The position numbers and the translations under genes were made by a program. A model generated the notes under the pieces. It had not been told where the DNA came from, searched no databases, and worked only from the letters and a program-made list of their open reading frames with translations. Positions 18,279 to 27,166 of a stretch of DNA of 64,000 bases are shown in pieces. The stretch is from JANOYJ01 sp963792485 (GTDB taxonomy: Bacteria > Pseudomonadota > Alphaproteobacteria > Rhizobiales > Rhizobiaceae), in the NCBI GenBank assembly GCA_963792485.1, contig CAWBWL010000007.1:806001-870000 (forward strand), given 5' to 3'. Each line of letters opens with the position of its first letter. The stretch's first letter is position 1.

Positions 18279-18362
18279 GCCAGCAAGATCAAGAAGATGC
18301 TGGCGGTCAGCGAGATGGCGAAGCGCTATCAGAAGGGCGGGTTGAAGCAGAAGATCACCTGA
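18279..18362 (+). repeat. fba 3'-end repeat, copy C (frame preserved)
   Basis: It encodes ASKIKKMLAVSEMAKRYQKG and nine further residues before a TGA, so the aldolase reading frame is intact although bases differ from copy A at several sites. This looks like the 3' end of a related fba gene delivered by an incoming element rather than a simple tandem slippage product. Confidence 0.85.
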
Positions 18363-18365
18363 TTC

Positions 18366-18593
18366 ATGAGCGGACGGCTTGACGCGATGCGGGCCAACCC
18401 GAAAGGGAACTGGCAGGCTGCGGATGTGAAAGCCCTTTGCGATGAATTCGAAATTCTGTGTGAGCCGCCGCGCGGAGGCAGCTCGCACTTCAAGATCGGC
18501 CACGCGGCAATTCAGCAAAAGCTGACAATCCCTTTCAAAAGACCGATCAAGCCTGTATGTTTAAGGCACTTGGTGGCCTTCGTTGCCGAGTAG
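18366..18593 (+). CDS. hicA: HicA-like toxin
   Basis: 75 residues with the HicA double-stranded-RNA-binding-like pattern: a short N-terminal helix, a GGSSHFKIGH segment that contains the catalytic His region, and a LTIPFKRPIKPVCLRHLVAFV end. HicA toxins are mRNA interferases neutralised by HicB, encoded directly downstream as here. The ATG at 18366 lies four bases after the stop of fba repeat copy C, so the toxin gene could have been carried in by the same insertion. Confidence 0.75.
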   Translation: MSGRLDAMRANPKGNWQAADVKALCDEFEILCEPPRGGSSHFKIGHAAIQQKLTIPFKRPIKPVCLRHLVAFVAE

Positions 18594-18604
18594 ATCAAAC
18601 GCCC

Positions 18605-18832
18605 ATGGCAAATCTTGAATACGCCGTCGTTGTCGAACCGCTGTCGCAGGATGACGGCGGCGCCTCCATCGGAACAGTGCGCAAATGGGAGAGCGGCGAG
18701 CGTTCGCCCTCGGGCGCGGCGGAGCGGTTGCTTCGCCTGCTCGACGCAGAGCCGAAGATTGTCACGCGCGCGCTCGGCATCAAGCCCTCAGCGCCAAAGC
18801 GCCAGCCGCGCAGCCAGATGGTGGCCGGTTAG
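18605..18832 (+). CDS. hicB: HicB-like antitoxin, internally shortened
   Basis: 75 residues. The first 18 or so (MANLEYAVVVEPLSQDDGG) are a HicB N-terminus. The sequence then jumps directly to an XRE-type helix-turn-helix (IGTVRKWESGERSPSGAAERLLRLL) and a basic tail. A usual HicB is about 130 residues, with the whole partial RNase-H-like fold between these parts. The fusion is in frame, so it looks like an internal deletion that keeps the DNA-binding part. Eleven bases separate it from the toxin stop. It may no longer neutralise the toxin. Confidence 0.62.
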   Translation: MANLEYAVVVEPLSQDDGGASIGTVRKWESGERSPSGAAERLLRLLDAEPKIVTRALGIKPSAPKRQPRSQMVAG

Positions 18833-18895
18833 CTGACCTTCCACACCAGCTTCAACCGCAGTTTTGCCCCTCACAAAACCGCATCGCTGTGCAAC

Positions 18896-19765
18896 TTAAG
18901 CCGGCTTCCGCGGAAACCGATAAGCCTTGTATTTCCTGATCGAAGGCGTCAGCGCCTGCCAGGACAGCCAGCGTCCCGCCAAGGTCCGCTCGAGCGGGCT
19001 GAGCTTGGCCCGGATCCGGTCCTGCACTTCGATGATCATCCTGTCATACGACCCCAGCGCTGCGTGCAGGGCGTTGACATAGGCCGGCGAGTTGACTGGA
19101 GCGAATTGCGCGGTCTTGTATTCGCGCAGCATGTTTTCAAAATTTGAGCCAAGCGCGTCGGCCGGATCGACTGCTGTCGGGACATACGGCACTGACACCG
19201 TCTGCGGCACAGTTCCGAAATGCAACATCAAATCGGTCAGGTTCTTGTTGGCTTTTGCCGCAGAAACAATCCGAACGAAGGAGCCGGTGAGACCCGAAGC
19301 ATTTTCAAGACTGGCCAGATTGTCATTCAACAAATCAAGGTTTGCGCGCGCCGATACGTCATGATGGTCATGGAGACCCACAATGCCCTTGCCACCCGTA
19401 TTGTTGGCCATCTCCATGCCGACATCCGGCAGCGGCGTGACCTGATGGTCATAGGCCCAGAAGAACGTCTGGTTGTTCAAAATGATCTGCTGATAGAGTT
19501 TGCGGTAGGTCTGGCTGTCCGCCTCGCTCAATTCCTTACCCTTCTCGACACGCTCGAACAGAGCGAGGTTTTCAAACCGGTTTTTCTTGCCCAGCGTCTT
19601 GTGCGGGACAATGACGGATGAGGCTTCGTTGACAATATCGGCCAACGCCGAAATTTCCTCAGGCGTGCGGGCGGGCGGGTCCCATGGCGTGTTCCAGACG
19701 GCAAGGCCAATTCCGCCAATCAGCGCAAGCTGCACCAGCCGCTTGAAAAATGTCCCGATACGCAT
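18896..19765 (-). CDS. Hypothetical protein with N-terminal membrane anchor
   Basis: 289 residues. A basic start is followed by one hydrophobic segment at about 10-25 (LVQLALIGGIGLAVW) and then a long soluble region, so a single-pass inner-membrane protein with a periplasmic domain is likely. I do not recognise the family and see no catalytic motif; a DHH-like GLHDHHDVS sequence near residue 128 is a possible metal site only by appearance. It is on the same strand as, and about 97 bp downstream of, the last gene of the agp-like operon. Confidence 0.6.
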   Translation of the reverse strand: MRIGTFFKRLVQLALIGGIGLAVWNTPWDPPARTPEEISALADIVNEASSVIVPHKTLGKKNRFENLALFERVEKGKELSEADSQTYRKLYQQIILNNQTFFWAYDHQVTPLPDVGMEMANNTGGKGIVGLHDHHDVSARANLDLLNDNLASLENASGLTGSFVRIVSAAKANKNLTDLMLHFGTVPQTVSVPYVPTAVDPADALGSNFENMLREYKTAQFAPVNSPAYVNALHAALGSYDRMIIEVQDRIRAKLSPLERTLAGRWLSWQALTPSIRKYKAYRFPRKPA

Positions 19766-19862
19766 GCCCGCTCCGCAAATGAGGAGAACGGGAGATCAGC
19801 CCCCGCGCCGCATCGCGCCCGGGGGGATTGTAGGCAAAGACCGAGGGTTGTGCAAGGCGCTC

Positions 19863-21368
19863 CTACCCCCCAATGCTCGTCCCCAGATGCGCGCTCGACT
19901 TCATCATGGTCGGCGTGGCCTTGGCTTGGCGCAGCTCTTCGACCGATCTCACTTTCAGCCGCGCTGCGCCTTCCCAGTCTTTGGTTTTGACGAGCGGCTT
20001 TTTCATGCGCGCCCGCGCCCCCGGAATCGCCTTGGCGTATTGGGGGAGCCATTCGGCCTGGGCGACCAGCATCTCATCGACCATCTGCCAGACCTCGTCC
20101 GGATTGCAGATCGCACCGACCAGCGGATCATGCAGCACGGCGAGCTTCAAGAGGTCAACATCGCCGGTGAGCGCTGCCTTGACCGACATGCGCTGGACAT
20201 TGACCGAGACCGAGCATGTGGCGACGCAGGCGTCGGGAAGCGTGATGCCCTCAACCATGTTGATGCCGAAGCGGTCGACGAAGCCGGGTGATTCAATGAT
20301 GCAGTCTTGCGGCAGGTTCTTGATGACGCCATTGTTGCGGACGTTGAAATGTCCACGGTAAGTGCGGCCCGTCTCCAGCGCTTCGATGATGTGGCTGGCG
20401 TGCTCGTCGGTGCGCTCATGTTCGCTCAAGGGAATATTGGCGTCGGCCAGAAATTTCGGATGGTCCTCCTCGAACCAGTTCCGGTTTTCCGTGCAGTAGC
20501 GCAGGTAGCCGCCGGTCTCGCCGTGGATCCATTCGGACATGTCTATCCAGCGTTTCAAATCCTTCGGCCGCTTGCGGTACCAGGGCAGATATTCGGACAG
20601 ATGGCCGTTGGATTCGGTTGAGTAGAAACCGAAGCGCTTCAGAACATCAATGCGCACTTTCTCCTGTTTGGAATAGGTTTTGTGCGCCTCGAAGGCGGCA
20701 ATGAGTTCGTCCTTTTCGATCTTGCGGCCCTTGTGGCGGATGTCGAGATACCAGGTCTGGTGGTTGATGCCCGAGCAGATGATGTCGATCTCGCGGTGAT
20801 CCTTCACCCCGAGCGCAGCGGCGATCTGGCGCCAGCCATTCTGCACGCCATGGCAAAGGCCCACCGTGTTGACGCCTGCATATTCGATCGCTGCCCAGGT
20901 GTTCATCGCCATCGGGTTGGCATAGTTGAGGAACAGCGCGCCGGGTTCGCACAGCTCCTTGATGTCGGCGCAGAATTCCATGGTGGCATGCACGGTGCGC
21001 TGGCCATACATGATGCCGCCGGCGCAGATCGTGTCGCCGACGCATTGATCGACGCCGTATTTCAGCGGGATGCGGATATCATCGGCGAAGGCTTCCAACC
21101 CGCCAATGCGCACGCAGCTCATCACATAGCGCGCGCCCTTCAAGGCTTCGCGCCGATTGGTGGTGGCGATGACTTTGGCGGGGAGTTTGTTGACCTCGAC
21201 AATGCGGCGGATGATTTCCGAAACCATGTCGAGATTGTGCTGATTAATATCGGTCAACGCGATCTCCATGTTGGCAAATTCCGGAACGCACAAGAGGTCG
21301 CTGATGAGCTTACGGGTGAAGCCAACAGAGCCAGCGCCGATAATGGCCAATCTGAACGGTGCGGACAT
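19863..21368 (-). CDS. Glycoside hydrolase family 4 enzyme (alpha-glycosidase)
   Basis: 501 residues. GH4 enzymes use NAD and Mn2+ and work by oxidation-elimination. The Rossmann motif AIIGAGSVGF is at the N-terminus; the Mn ligands are C172 in GLCHGVQNG and H203 in GINHQTW. The CHG sequence differs from the CHSV of typical alpha-galactosidases in the family, so a different alpha-hexoside or hexuronide is possible. It is the last gene of the agp-like operon; 11 bases separate it from the halogenase-family stop. The closest arrangement known to me is the agaL1/agaL2 pair of Sinorhizobium meliloti. Confidence 0.85.
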   Translation of the reverse strand: MSAPFRLAIIGAGSVGFTRKLISDLLCVPEFANMEIALTDINQHNLDMVSEIIRRIVEVNKLPAKVIATTNRREALKGARYVMSCVRIGGLEAFADDIRIPLKYGVDQCVGDTICAGGIMYGQRTVHATMEFCADIKELCEPGALFLNYANPMAMNTWAAIEYAGVNTVGLCHGVQNGWRQIAAALGVKDHREIDIICSGINHQTWYLDIRHKGRKIEKDELIAAFEAHKTYSKQEKVRIDVLKRFGFYSTESNGHLSEYLPWYRKRPKDLKRWIDMSEWIHGETGGYLRYCTENRNWFEEDHPKFLADANIPLSEHERTDEHASHIIEALETGRTYRGHFNVRNNGVIKNLPQDCIIESPGFVDRFGINMVEGITLPDACVATCSVSVNVQRMSVKAALTGDVDLLKLAVLHDPLVGAICNPDEVWQMVDEMLVAQAEWLPQYAKAIPGARARMKKPLVKTKDWEGAARLKVRSVEELRQAKATPTMMKSSAHLGTSIGG

Positions 21369-21379
21369 ATTTCAGGCTC

Positions 21380-22915
21380 CTATCGCAGGGATTCAAGAAA
21401 CGCGCGGTGCCCAAGGGTCTGCCGAGCGGCGTTGGTGTATTCGGCTTTCAGGCTTTCGACCGCAGAGCGGGCACTCTTGAGCGCCTCGGGCATCTTGTCC
21501 ATTTCGCGCTGCGCCGTCACCCGGTTCAGAAGCCCCAGACCGTCCAAGACTGGATAATGCAGTTGCTCCTCGACATGGGCGAAATTGCCGGGCAGGCGGA
21601 TGAAATCATCGGCGCACGGCATCGTCTTTTGCCAATGCGCAAGCCGCTCGCGGGTTTCCGGCAGAATACACTCTATGGCGACATGGTTCCAGAATGGCGT
21701 GTCGCGGCGTTCGGACACATAATGCAGATTGATGAAGCGGCGGAAATCGTCAAGCTGGCGCGCGGCGGCGGCGTTGTAGGCGCTGCGGCCGGCGTCATTC
21801 ATGGCCGCAGGGTCCTCTAGATGAAACTCGGTGAACATCATCATCTGCACAATCGTGCCATGAATGGACGTTGCTTCCAATGGCTCTAGGAAGCTTGAGG
21901 CAAGGCCAAGCGCAAGACAGTTGCCTATCCATGAATGATCGAGGCGCCCGATCTCGAAGCGGATGTCGTTGCGCGGCTGGATCGGATGGCCGAGCGCGGT
22001 TTCGATCTCCCGCTGCGCGCCTTCCGGATCGAGGAAGTTGTCGGAGTAGACATAGCCCATCCCGTAGCGCTGCTGCGTCGGGATCGACCAGAGCCAGCCC
22101 GACTTCTGCGCCCAGGCAAGTGTGTAAGGCGAAATTTCCTCGCCCTCTTTGAGGTCAAGCCAGAACGGCATGGCGCGGTTGACCGGCAGTTCCCTGGCAT
22201 AGGAAATCCACTTGGCCCCCATTTCATGAACAATGAGGCGTTTGCGGAAGCCGGTGCAGTCGATGAAAAAATCGGCTTCAAACTGTGCGCCATCATCGAG
22301 CGTGAGCGCGGTGATATTGCCGGTCTGTTCATTGCGGGCCGCGCCCGTGACCTGCGCGTCCAGCATATCAATGCCGGCGGACTTTTTGCGCAGATATTTG
22401 CCTACCAGCGCCTGATCGAAATGATAGGCGTAGTGAAACGGCCCCGCCGCGATCAGGCTACCGTCCGGCTTTTTGGCATAGGGGCTTTTGTGGCCATCAA
22501 GGAGATGCGCGAACAGATGCGGTTCGGCGACGCTGCGCCCGGCGGCGACGGAATAGACATCAAGAAAGGAAGAGTTCGCACCACGTGGTCGGGCAATGAC
22601 GCTGGCCGGGTCGTCAATCGGACCGTCATAGGTGAAGCCCACTCGCCGCCAGTCCTTGTGGCGGATGCCGAATTTGATCGTCGCGCCAGTCTCGCGGATG
22701 AACTCGAACTCGTCGAGGCCAAGATGTTTCAAGAGGATGCGGAAGACGGCGGTTGTGCCCTCCCCCACTCCGATCACCGGAATTTTTGAAGACTCAATAA
22801 CCGTGATCTTGAGCGGCAGGCCTTTGCGCTTCGCCGCATCCTGAAGCATCAGGGCGGCAAGCCATCCGGCCGTACCGCCGCCAACGATTGCGAAATGCGC
22901 TTGCTTCAAACTCAT
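21380..22915 (-). CDS. Tryptophan-halogenase family flavoprotein
   Basis: 511 residues. The FAD motif GGGTAGW is at 12-18, the conserved Lys that forms or relays the halogenating agent aligns with K81 (ATIKFGI), and the WxWxIP signature is at 274-279 (WLWSIP), so key residues of flavin-dependent halogenases are present. Tryptophan itself is not a likely substrate: many alphaproteobacterial members are uncharacterised and sit with sugar or peptide uptake genes. A flavin reductase is not seen nearby. It lies between two GH4 genes in a transport operon, 40 bp after one and 11 bp before the other. The start at 22915 gives MSLKQAHFAIVGGG; the open frame upstream is not family-like. Confidence 0.85.
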   Translation of the reverse strand: MSLKQAHFAIVGGGTAGWLAALMLQDAAKRKGLPLKITVIESSKIPVIGVGEGTTAVFRILLKHLGLDEFEFIRETGATIKFGIRHKDWRRVGFTYDGPIDDPASVIARPRGANSSFLDVYSVAAGRSVAEPHLFAHLLDGHKSPYAKKPDGSLIAAGPFHYAYHFDQALVGKYLRKKSAGIDMLDAQVTGAARNEQTGNITALTLDDGAQFEADFFIDCTGFRKRLIVHEMGAKWISYARELPVNRAMPFWLDLKEGEEISPYTLAWAQKSGWLWSIPTQQRYGMGYVYSDNFLDPEGAQREIETALGHPIQPRNDIRFEIGRLDHSWIGNCLALGLASSFLEPLEATSIHGTIVQMMMFTEFHLEDPAAMNDAGRSAYNAAAARQLDDFRRFINLHYVSERRDTPFWNHVAIECILPETRERLAHWQKTMPCADDFIRLPGNFAHVEEQLHYPVLDGLGLLNRVTAQREMDKMPEALKSARSAVESLKAEYTNAARQTLGHRAFLESLR

Positions 22916-22955
22916 GCCTTTCACTAGCAGCCTCAATTGCCGCTTGCCACAAGCA

Positions 22956-24329
22956 CTATTCAGCCGCCTCGCGATATTTTGACCCATGCGTCCAGGCCGG
23001 CAGCATGGAGCCATGGGCGCTGATGAGGTCCTCGGTCAGCGACCATATTTGGTCGAGATCAAGCTCGGCCGCAGCATGGGGGTCCATCATGGCGGCGTGG
23101 AAGATGTGTTCACGGTTTTCCGTCATCAGCGCGTGGACTGTCAGTTCCTGAACATTGAGGTTGGTGCGGATGAGTGCGGTCAGCTGTTTCGGCAGTTCGC
23201 CGATATAGGTCGGCTGGATGCCGCGGTCATCGACGAGGCACGGAACTTCCGCCGCGCAGTCATCCGGGAGCGAGGTGATGCAGCCATTATTGCGCAAATT
23301 GCCGTAAATGACTGACGGCTCGCCGGTCCAAACTGAGTTGACGATGGATGACGCATATTCGTGCGACGGCTTCAAATCCATCGGCTCGTTACGCAGCGCA
23401 TTGCTTTCGCGCTTCCAGCGGGCGACTTGCTCGACACAGCGCTTGGGGTATTCATCCAATGGAATGCCGAATTTTTCAATCAGGTCTTCCCTGCCCTCCT
23501 TGATGAAATAGGGCGTATATTCGGCGAAATGCTCGGAACTTTCGGTGACGAAATAGCCGAGGCGGGTCAGCATTTCATAGCGGACTTTATTGGGGCAGCG
23601 CGGATTCCAGTGGCTTGGCTTGGGGAAGCGTCCGTCGCGATAGCCTGCCAGAAGATCCGGATAGAGATCACGGTAGCTGCCGTCTTTCTGCTTGTGCTCA
23701 AACTTCAGATAGAAGGCCATGTGATTAATGCCAGCGGCGCGGTAGCGGATTTCCTCGACCGGGATGTCGAGGTCGCGGGCGAGTTCGGCGGCTGTTCCTT
23801 GCACTGAATGGCAAAGGCCGACCTGCTTGATCTTCGGATACTTCGCCGAGATCGCCCATGTGTTGATCGCCATCGGGTTCACATATTGCAGCATGATTGC
23901 GTCCGGGCAGACTTGGCTCATGTCCTCGCAGATTTTCCACAAATGCGGGACAGTGCGCAGGCCACGCATGATGCCGCCAACGCCAAGCGTGTCTGCGATG
24001 GTCTGGCGCAGGCCGTATTTTTTTGGCACTTCAAAGTCGATGACTGTGGACGGCTCAAAGCCGCCAATCTGGAATGCGACGACGACGAAGTCGGCCTTCT
24101 CCAAAGCCTTCTTCTGGTTCAGATGGGTTTCCACTGTGGCCTTTACACCGAGTTGGCCAATCATCTTGCGGGCGATGATCTCTGACTCTTCAAGACGGGT
24201 CTTGTCGATGTCCATCAACGCGACCGTTGCACCTGACAGTGCCGGGCGCTGCAGAATATCGCCGATTATGTGTTTCATGAAAACGCTTGAGCCAGCGCCG
24301 ATAAAGGTGATGCGGGGATTGGCGGACAT
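22956..24329 (-). CDS. Glycoside hydrolase family 4 alpha-galactosidase
   Basis: 457 residues. The NAD-binding start FIGAGSSVF and metal ligands C173 (GLCHSVQG) and H203 (GINHMAF) are clear; CHSV is the usual signature of GH4 alpha-galactosidases (MelA/AgaL type). It would hydrolyse melibiose or raffinose-family oligosaccharides in the cytoplasm after uptake by the ABC system encoded upstream. AGGAGCG precedes the ATG at 24329, and the ATPase gene ends nine bases upstream. Confidence 0.9.
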   Translation of the reverse strand: MSANPRITFIGAGSSVFMKHIIGDILQRPALSGATVALMDIDKTRLEESEIIARKMIGQLGVKATVETHLNQKKALEKADFVVVAFQIGGFEPSTVIDFEVPKKYGLRQTIADTLGVGGIMRGLRTVPHLWKICEDMSQVCPDAIMLQYVNPMAINTWAISAKYPKIKQVGLCHSVQGTAAELARDLDIPVEEIRYRAAGINHMAFYLKFEHKQKDGSYRDLYPDLLAGYRDGRFPKPSHWNPRCPNKVRYEMLTRLGYFVTESSEHFAEYTPYFIKEGREDLIEKFGIPLDEYPKRCVEQVARWKRESNALRNEPMDLKPSHEYASSIVNSVWTGEPSVIYGNLRNNGCITSLPDDCAAEVPCLVDDRGIQPTYIGELPKQLTALIRTNLNVQELTVHALMTENREHIFHAAMMDPHAAAELDLDQIWSLTEDLISAHGSMLPAWTHGSKYREAAE

Positions 24330-24338
24330 GGGACGCTC

Positions 24339-25997
24339 CTATGCTGCGACTTCAAAGGCAGCGCGCAGCAGCCTTTGTGTGTACTCGGTTTTTGGATTGG
24401 TCATGACTTCATTGACCGGCCCCTGCTCCATGATCTTGCCATGCTGCATGACGATCACACGGTGGCAAAGGGCGCGCACGACTTTTAGATCATGCGAGAT
24501 GAAAAGGTAGGACAAGTCGCGCTCCTTCTGCAGTTTGCGCAGAAGCTCGATGATCTGCGCCTGCACTGACAGGTCGAGCGCGGAGGTCGGCTCATCGAGC
24601 AGGATGAATTCCGGCTCCATGGCGATGGCGCGGGCGATTGCAAGGCGCTGGCGCTGACCGCCGGAGAACTCGTGCGGGAAGCGCGAGAGAATGTTGCCGG
24701 GCATGCCGGCATCGACCAGCGCCGCCTTAACGCGGTCCAGGCGGTCATTGGCGCTTTTGCCGATATTGTTGACAATGAGACCTTCCTCGATAATCTGCCG
24801 CACGCTCATGCGCGGGTTCATCGACGAGAACGGATCCTGGAAGACGATCTGCATGCGGCTGCGGTAGGGGCGCAACTGCTGGCGATCAAACTTTTCGATG
24901 CGGTCGCCGTCAAAGGTAATCTCGCCTTCATTGATATTGACGAGCCGGATCAGCGCCTGGGCAAACGTGGTTTTTCCGGAGCCGGATTCGCCGACGAGGC
25001 CGAGCGTTTCGCCGCGCTGCAAAGTGAGGCTCAAGCTGTCGACCGCGACGAGGTCGTGATATTGCGGATTGAACATGCCTCCTTTTTTCAGCTTGTAGAC
25101 AACGCGGATGTCCTTGCCGATCAGGATCGGCGTTTCCTTCTGTACGAGAGGCTGGGCAATGCCTTTTGGCTCAGATGACAGAAGACGCCTTGTGTAAGGG
25201 TGCTGCGGATTGGCGAAGAGGGCCTGCGTTTCATTGTGCTCGCGCAGTTCGCCCAGTTGCATGACATAGACGCGGTCGGCGAATTGCTTGACCACGGTCA
25301 GATCATGCGTGATCAGAACAACAGCCATGCCATAGCGGTCTTTGAGCTGGTCAATCAGGTTCAGTATCTGCGCCTGCACGGTGACGTCGAGCGCGGTCGT
25401 AGGTTCGTCGGCGATCAGAATGTCCGGCCGGTTGGCGAGCGCGATAGCGATCATCACACGCTGGCGCTGACCGCCGGAGAGCTGATGCGGATATTGGCGC
25501 AAGCGCGATTCAGGGTCCGGAATCTGCACTTCCTCAAGAAGTTCCTTCGCCTTCTTCATAGCGTCGGCATTGCTCATCTTGTTGTGAATGTGCAGCACTT
25601 CGCAGATTTGCGTCCCGATCGTGTAGACGGGGTTCAGCGAGGACATTGGCTCCTGAAAAATCATCGAGACTTTGCTGCCGCGCAGCTTGCGCATATCGCG
25701 CTCGGATATCGTGTTGACGTCGGTCCCGTCCACACTGATCCTGGTCTTTGGGCCCAGAACCGCGCGCTTGGACAGAAGCCGCATGACGGCGCGCGCGGTT
25801 ACGGATTTACCAGAACCGGACTCGCCGACAATGGCAATCGTCTCACCCTTGCGCACGGCGAAGGTGATGTTCTTGACGGCATCGACCATGTGGTCGTCAA
25901 CCTTGAAGCTGACCGCCACGTTGCGGGCTTCAAGGACGATGTCGCCGAACTTCTTGGCGGCGTAACCGGTGGTTTTGACTGAGGCGGTGGTTTCCAT
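24339..25997 (-). CDS. agpD: Fused double ABC ATPase of alpha-galactoside transporter (AgpD-like)
   Basis: About 552 residues with two complete Opp/Dpp-type ABC ATPase halves, each with Walker A (GESGSGKS and GESGSGKT), signature (LSGGQRQR and FSGGQRQR) and Walker B (ILIADEPTTALD and ILLDEPTSALD). Fused ATPases of this type energise peptide-class importers, which in rhizobia also carry alpha-galactosides. The start at 25997 (METTASVK) follows GAGGAGAAG. The gene lies 11 bases after the AgpC-like permease stop. Confidence 0.88.
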   Translation of the reverse strand: METTASVKTTGYAAKKFGDIVLEARNVAVSFKVDDHMVDAVKNITFAVRKGETIAIVGESGSGKSVTARAVMRLLSKRAVLGPKTRISVDGTDVNTISERDMRKLRGSKVSMIFQEPMSSLNPVYTIGTQICEVLHIHNKMSNADAMKKAKELLEEVQIPDPESRLRQYPHQLSGGQRQRVMIAIALANRPDILIADEPTTALDVTVQAQILNLIDQLKDRYGMAVVLITHDLTVVKQFADRVYVMQLGELREHNETQALFANPQHPYTRRLLSSEPKGIAQPLVQKETPILIGKDIRVVYKLKKGGMFNPQYHDLVAVDSLSLTLQRGETLGLVGESGSGKTTFAQALIRLVNINEGEITFDGDRIEKFDRQQLRPYRSRMQIVFQDPFSSMNPRMSVRQIIEEGLIVNNIGKSANDRLDRVKAALVDAGMPGNILSRFPHEFSGGQRQRLAIARAIAMEPEFILLDEPTSALDLSVQAQIIELLRKLQKERDLSYLFISHDLKVVRALCHRVIVMQHGKIMEQGPVNEVMTNPKTEYTQRLLRAAFEVAA

Positions 25998-26008
25998 TTC
26001 GCTTCTCC

Positions 26009-27166
26009 TCAGTACGGATCGATTGCGTCGCGCAGCCCGTCGCCAAGCGCGTTGAAGGCGAAGACGGCGACGAGAAGAAAGCCGACCGGCGACAGGATCC
26101 AGGGATAAGAGCCGATCACCGAGAAAGTTCCGCAATCCTGCAGCATCAATCCCCAGGATATCAGCGGCGCCTTCACGGCAAAGCCGAGGAAGCCGAGGAA
26201 AGATTCGAGCAGGATGATCGTCGGGATACCGATGGTCACCGCAACGATCAAATGGCTCATCACATTCGGCAGGATGTGCCGCAGGATGATGCGTTTGTCG
26301 CTCGCGCCGACCGCTTGGGCAGCGCGCACATATTCAATGCGGGCCAGAGACAGCGTCTTGCCGCGCACTTCGCGGGAGAGCGAGGCCCAGCCAAGGGCTG
26401 CCATAACCACCACCACGAAAGTGAGGAACACCGAGGTTGGCGCTGTGACCGGAATGAGCGTTGCAAGCGTCAGGTATAGCGGCAACTGCGGAAAGGCGAG
26501 CACGACTTCCACGAACCGCTGCATCCAGGCGTCAAACCTGCCGCCAAGATAGCCGGAGGTGATGCCGACCAGCGTGCCGATAATGGTCATGACGGCGACT
26601 GTGACCAGTGCGATGGCAAGCGAGATGCGTGACCCAACGAGGCCGCGCGAGAGGATGTCACGGCCAAATTTGTCAGTACCCAGAAGATGCAGCGGCTTGC
26701 CGTCATCGGTGCCGAACAAATGCGTGTCTGCGGGAATCAGTCCGAGCAGTCTATAGGGATAACCCTCGACGAAAAATCTGATCGGACGCGGATTGTCGTA
26801 GTCAGGTCCGATCAGCGGCTGAAATGTCACCGGGTCAAGTTCGGTCGACTCCTTGGTGGCATAGGTTGAGGGGCGCAGCGAGAAGCCGTTCTTGGTGATG
26901 AAGTCCACGGCGTCCGGTGGCGAGAAGGCAATGTAGGGCTGCTTTGGATCAACAGGCGCGACAAAATCGGCGAAGATCGATGTCAAGAGCATAAGCGAGA
27001 CAAGGATCAGCCCGAGCATGCCGGTGATGGACTTGCGGAATTTGCGCCAGACCAGAACCGGATAGCTCTCATTGCGGTCGAACCGGCCGCCGCCAATGCG
27101 GGAGGGTTCCACCGAATAGTCGGCGGCTTCCTGTTTGACATAGGGTTTGAAAAGATCAGCAGACAT
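26009..27166 (-). CDS. agpC: Opp/Dpp-type ABC permease (AgpC-like)
   Basis: 385 residues. One N-terminal membrane helix (MLGLILVSLMLLTSIFADF) is followed by an unusually long periplasmic loop (about residues 70-160) and then the DppC-type permease core with five helices. The ATPase-coupling EAA loop reads EYVRAAQAVGASDKRIILRHILPN. It pairs with the AgpB-like permease. The start overlaps the upstream stop by one base (TAATG). Confidence 0.87.
   Translation of the reverse strand: MSADLFKPYVKQEAADYSVEPSRIGGGRFDRNESYPVLVWRKFRKSITGMLGLILVSLMLLTSIFADFVAPVDPKQPYIAFSPPDAVDFITKNGFSLRPSTYATKESTELDPVTFQPLIGPDYDNPRPIRFFVEGYPYRLLGLIPADTHLFGTDDGKPLHLLGTDKFGRDILSRGLVGSRISLAIALVTVAVMTIIGTLVGITSGYLGGRFDAWMQRFVEVVLAFPQLPLYLTLATLIPVTAPTSVFLTFVVVVMAALGWASLSREVRGKTLSLARIEYVRAAQAVGASDKRIILRHILPNVMSHLIVAVTIGIPTIILLESFLGFLGFAVKAPLISWGLMLQDCGTFSVIGSYPWILSPVGFLLVAVFAFNALGDGLRDAIDPY

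Noticed and set aside
21380..22915. Specific assignment as tryptophan 5-, 6- or 7-halogenase
   Set aside because: Only the superfamily signatures are visible; the context is sugar uptake and no tryptophan or indole pathway genes are near.
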